Assembly: GCA_009392775.1 (NCBI GenBank)
Contig: VFFT01000105.1
Location: 1-8,046 of the forward strand
Origin: SAR202 cluster bacterium
Lineage (GTDB): Bacteria; Chloroflexota; Dehalococcoidia; UBA3495
DNA: 8,046 nt
Reading direction: 5' to 3'
Shown: positions 5,944-8,046 of the stretch, piece by piece
Position numbering within the stretch: the first letter of the stretch is position 1
Layout: every line of letters starts with the position of its first letter
Made by a program: the position numbers and the translations under genes
The notes under the pieces: generated by a model
What the model was told of the DNA's origin: nothing
The model's database searches: none
What the model saw: the letters and a program-made list of their open reading frames with translations, nothing else

Positions 5944-6813
5944 ATGGAATCACCTAAAGCAGACATAGCGATCATTGGAGGCAGTGGCCTTTATGAAATG
6001 GAAGGGCTGGAGTCTATTGAATATGCTTCGATAGATACTCCATTTGGAAATCCTAGTGATGATATTGTCCTAGGTAGCCTTAATGGAGTAAAAATAGCCT
6101 TCTTGCCCCGGCACGGTAGAGGACACCGTCTTAATCCTACGAATATACCGGTCAGGGCCAACATTTACGCGCTAAAGACTCTAGGAGTACGCCGCATAAT
6201 ATCTGTGAGTGCTGTAGGTAGTCTGAAAGAAGATCTTGCGCCGTTGGACTTGGTGATACCAGATCAGATTATCGATAGAACCCGACTCCGGACTAATACA
6301 TTCTTCGAAGAAGGGCTAGTCGTACACGTGTCTTTTGCAGAACCATTTTGTGCCAATATCGGTAAAGCTATAGAACAAGCGGCGTCTGAATTAGAGATAA
6401 CGGCTCACATGAATGGAACGATGGTCGTTATGGAGGGTCCTGCTTTCTCGACTAAAGCAGAGTCATTTATGTATCGGTCATGGGGTGCTGATATCATTGG
6501 TATGACCGCTCTTCCAGAAGCAAAGCTAGCGAGAGAAGCTGAAATTTGTTACTCAACAATGGCCTGGGTTACTGATTATGATTGTTGGCATGCTGATAAT
6601 GAGTCAGTTACTGTGGATATGGTCATACAGAACTTGATGAAGAACGTGGAAAATTCAAAAGAAATGATACGACGGGTAGTCCCGTTGTTGCCCGAGGTCA
6701 GCGATTGTTTGTGTAGTACTGCGTTGAAGGACGCGATTATAACGAGATCTGACCAAATCCCTAGCAACATTAAAAGTAAACTCGATCCAATTATTGGAAA
6801 ATATATGAATTAG
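5944..6813 (+). CDS. mtnP: S-methyl-5'-thioadenosine phosphorylase MtnP
   Basis: This splits methylthioadenosine with phosphate into adenine and methylthioribose 1-phosphate, the MtnA substrate. It is a 289-aa purine nucleoside phosphorylase superfamily enzyme. Motifs are IIGGSGLYEMEGLE (10-23) with the phosphate-binding Ser, PRHGRGHRLNPTNIPVRANI (55-74), SAVGSLKEDLAP (89-100), MEGPAFSTKAESFMYRSWGA (163-182), and TDYDCWH (210-216) with the purine-contacting Asp pair typical of MTAP. The human-type NMT loop reads IIGMT here, which also occurs in bacterial members. MTAP is preferred over plain purine nucleoside phosphorylase because of the ICYSTMAWVTDYDCWH region and the mtnA neighbour. The start lies 6 bp after the mtnA stop with only a weak GAGTAGAG ahead of it, suggesting translational coupling. 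The tail past about 250 is less conserved. Confidence 0.95.
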   Translation: MESPKADIAIIGGSGLYEMEGLESIEYASIDTPFGNPSDDIVLGSLNGVKIAFLPRHGRGHRLNPTNIPVRANIYALKTLGVRRIISVSAVGSLKEDLAPLDLVIPDQIIDRTRLRTNTFFEEGLVVHVSFAEPFCANIGKAIEQAASELEITAHMNGTMVVMEGPAFSTKAESFMYRSWGADIIGMTALPEAKLAREAEICYSTMAWVTDYDCWHADNESVTVDMVIQNLMKNVENSKEMIRRVVPLLPEVSDCLCSTALKDAIITRSDQIPSNIKSKLDPIIGKYMN

Positions 6814-6815
6814 GT

Positions 6816-6823
6816 GAGAGGTG
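6816..6823 (+). promoter_or_regulatory. Ribosome binding site that sets the rhodanese start
   Basis: GAGAGGTG lies just after the mtnP stop, with its AGAGG core 7 bases before the ATG at 6829. The alternative GTG start at 6814 would fall ahead of this site and has no Shine-Dalgarno of its own, so the ATG is preferred. Confidence 0.7.
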
Positions 6824-6828
6824 TTTAT

Positions 6829-7182
6829 ATGCCTAGACAGCAACCTGGCGAACCCTATTACAGAGTAGATTCACACGAAGCCCTGCAAATATTGGAGTCT
6901 GATCCTGAGAACACAATTATCGTAGACGTCAGGCGTGATGATGAATGGGTAACTGGGCACGCGACAGGTGCGATTAACGTACCAATAGATGACTTTATAG
7001 ATAGAATTGGCGAAGTGCCCCAAGATAAGCGATTGCTATTCATATGTGCGGCAGGAGTCCGCAGCGGGCTTGCTTGTGAAATGGCAGCTAGCATGGGGTT
7101 TGATACTGAGAATTTGTACAATATAGAAGATGGAACACCTTATTGGATAGCAGCTAATAATCCAACTTCATATGGAGATTAG
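6829..7182 (+). CDS. Small single-domain rhodanese-like sulfurtransferase, 117 aa
   Basis: This is a single rhodanese domain of normal length for stand-alone proteins. The family signature is clear: IIVDVRRDDEW (30-40), GHATGAINVPIDDF (43-56), and the active-site loop C73-A-A-G-V-R-S79, a classic CxxGxRS loop with the persulfide-carrying Cys. The C-terminal YNIEDGTPYWI matches the usual final helix region ('vlnl.GG...W'). It has no signal peptide, so it should be cytosolic. The start is taken at the ATG with a good ribosome binding site rather than the GTG at 6814 (which would add five residues). It sits 15 bp after mtnP in the SAM recycling operon. A role in handling sulfur released from methionine or cysteine metabolism is plausible, but the sequence does not show the donor or acceptor. 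Confidence 0.9.
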   Translation: MPRQQPGEPYYRVDSHEALQILESDPENTIIVDVRRDDEWVTGHATGAINVPIDDFIDRIGEVPQDKRLLFICAAGVRSGLACEMAASMGFDTENLYNIEDGTPYWIAANNPTSYGD

Positions 7183-7232
7183 CTTTCATATCTAACGGAT
7201 AGTTTTATCAAATTTAGTTTGGTTGAATCGCA

Positions 7233-8046
<814 letters not shown>

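Noticed and set aside
6814..6828. GTG at 6814 as the start of the rhodanese gene
   Set aside because: It directly follows the mtnP stop and lies upstream of the only good Shine-Dalgarno, which is correctly spaced for the ATG at 6829.

Overview
The window appears to come from a bacterial chromosome of moderate GC content, with no mobile elements, rRNA, tRNA or CRISPR array visible. The gene mix suggests an uncultured, possibly marine, Chloroflexota-type bacterium (SAR202/Dehalococcoidia-like). It combines a fused electron-transfer flavoprotein, paired acyl-CoA dehydrogenases, an archaeal/thermophile-style adenosylhomocysteinase and a GrdB/PrdB-family selenoprotein. The lineage is an inference from gene content recalled from memory, not a database match.

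Left half (1-4535, all on the minus strand, transcribed right to left). The first gene is a GrdB/PrdB-family protein of 365 residues. Its reading frame is interrupted by a TGA at 4017-4019, followed by an 8-bp hairpin placed like a bacterial SECIS element. I read it as one selenoprotein gene, although a plain ORF caller would give two fragments of 172 and 169 residues. It is followed by a single-chain ETF (beta and alpha subunits fused, 614 aa), a 400-aa acyl-CoA dehydrogenase, and the start of a second acyl-CoA dehydrogenase that runs off the left edge. A good sigma-70-type promoter precedes the selenoprotein gene and a second lies between the ETF and dehydrogenase genes. The two dehydrogenases probably form a heteromeric enzyme that passes electrons to the fused ETF. 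How the selenoprotein fits this flow is unknown.

Centre (4536-4872, 337 bp without a gene). This is a divergent control region. Two promoters sit back to back with their -35 boxes 11 bp apart. On the plus side the leader holds a clear SAM-I (S-box) riboswitch aptamer, then a rho-independent terminator ending in eight T's. An extra upstream hairpin could compete for the 5' strand of P1.

Right half (4873-8046, plus strand). This is a SAM by-product recycling operon under the riboswitch: mtnA (methylthioribose-1-phosphate isomerase), mtnP (methylthioadenosine phosphorylase), a small single-domain rhodanese, and ahcY (adenosylhomocysteinase, TTG start, cut by the right edge). mtnP and mtnA process methylthioadenosine and ahcY processes adenosylhomocysteine, so both waste products of SAM use are handled by genes repressed when SAM is plentiful.

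The most interesting item is the unannotatable-by-default selenoprotein, followed by its operon partnership with a fused ETF and paired dehydrogenases.
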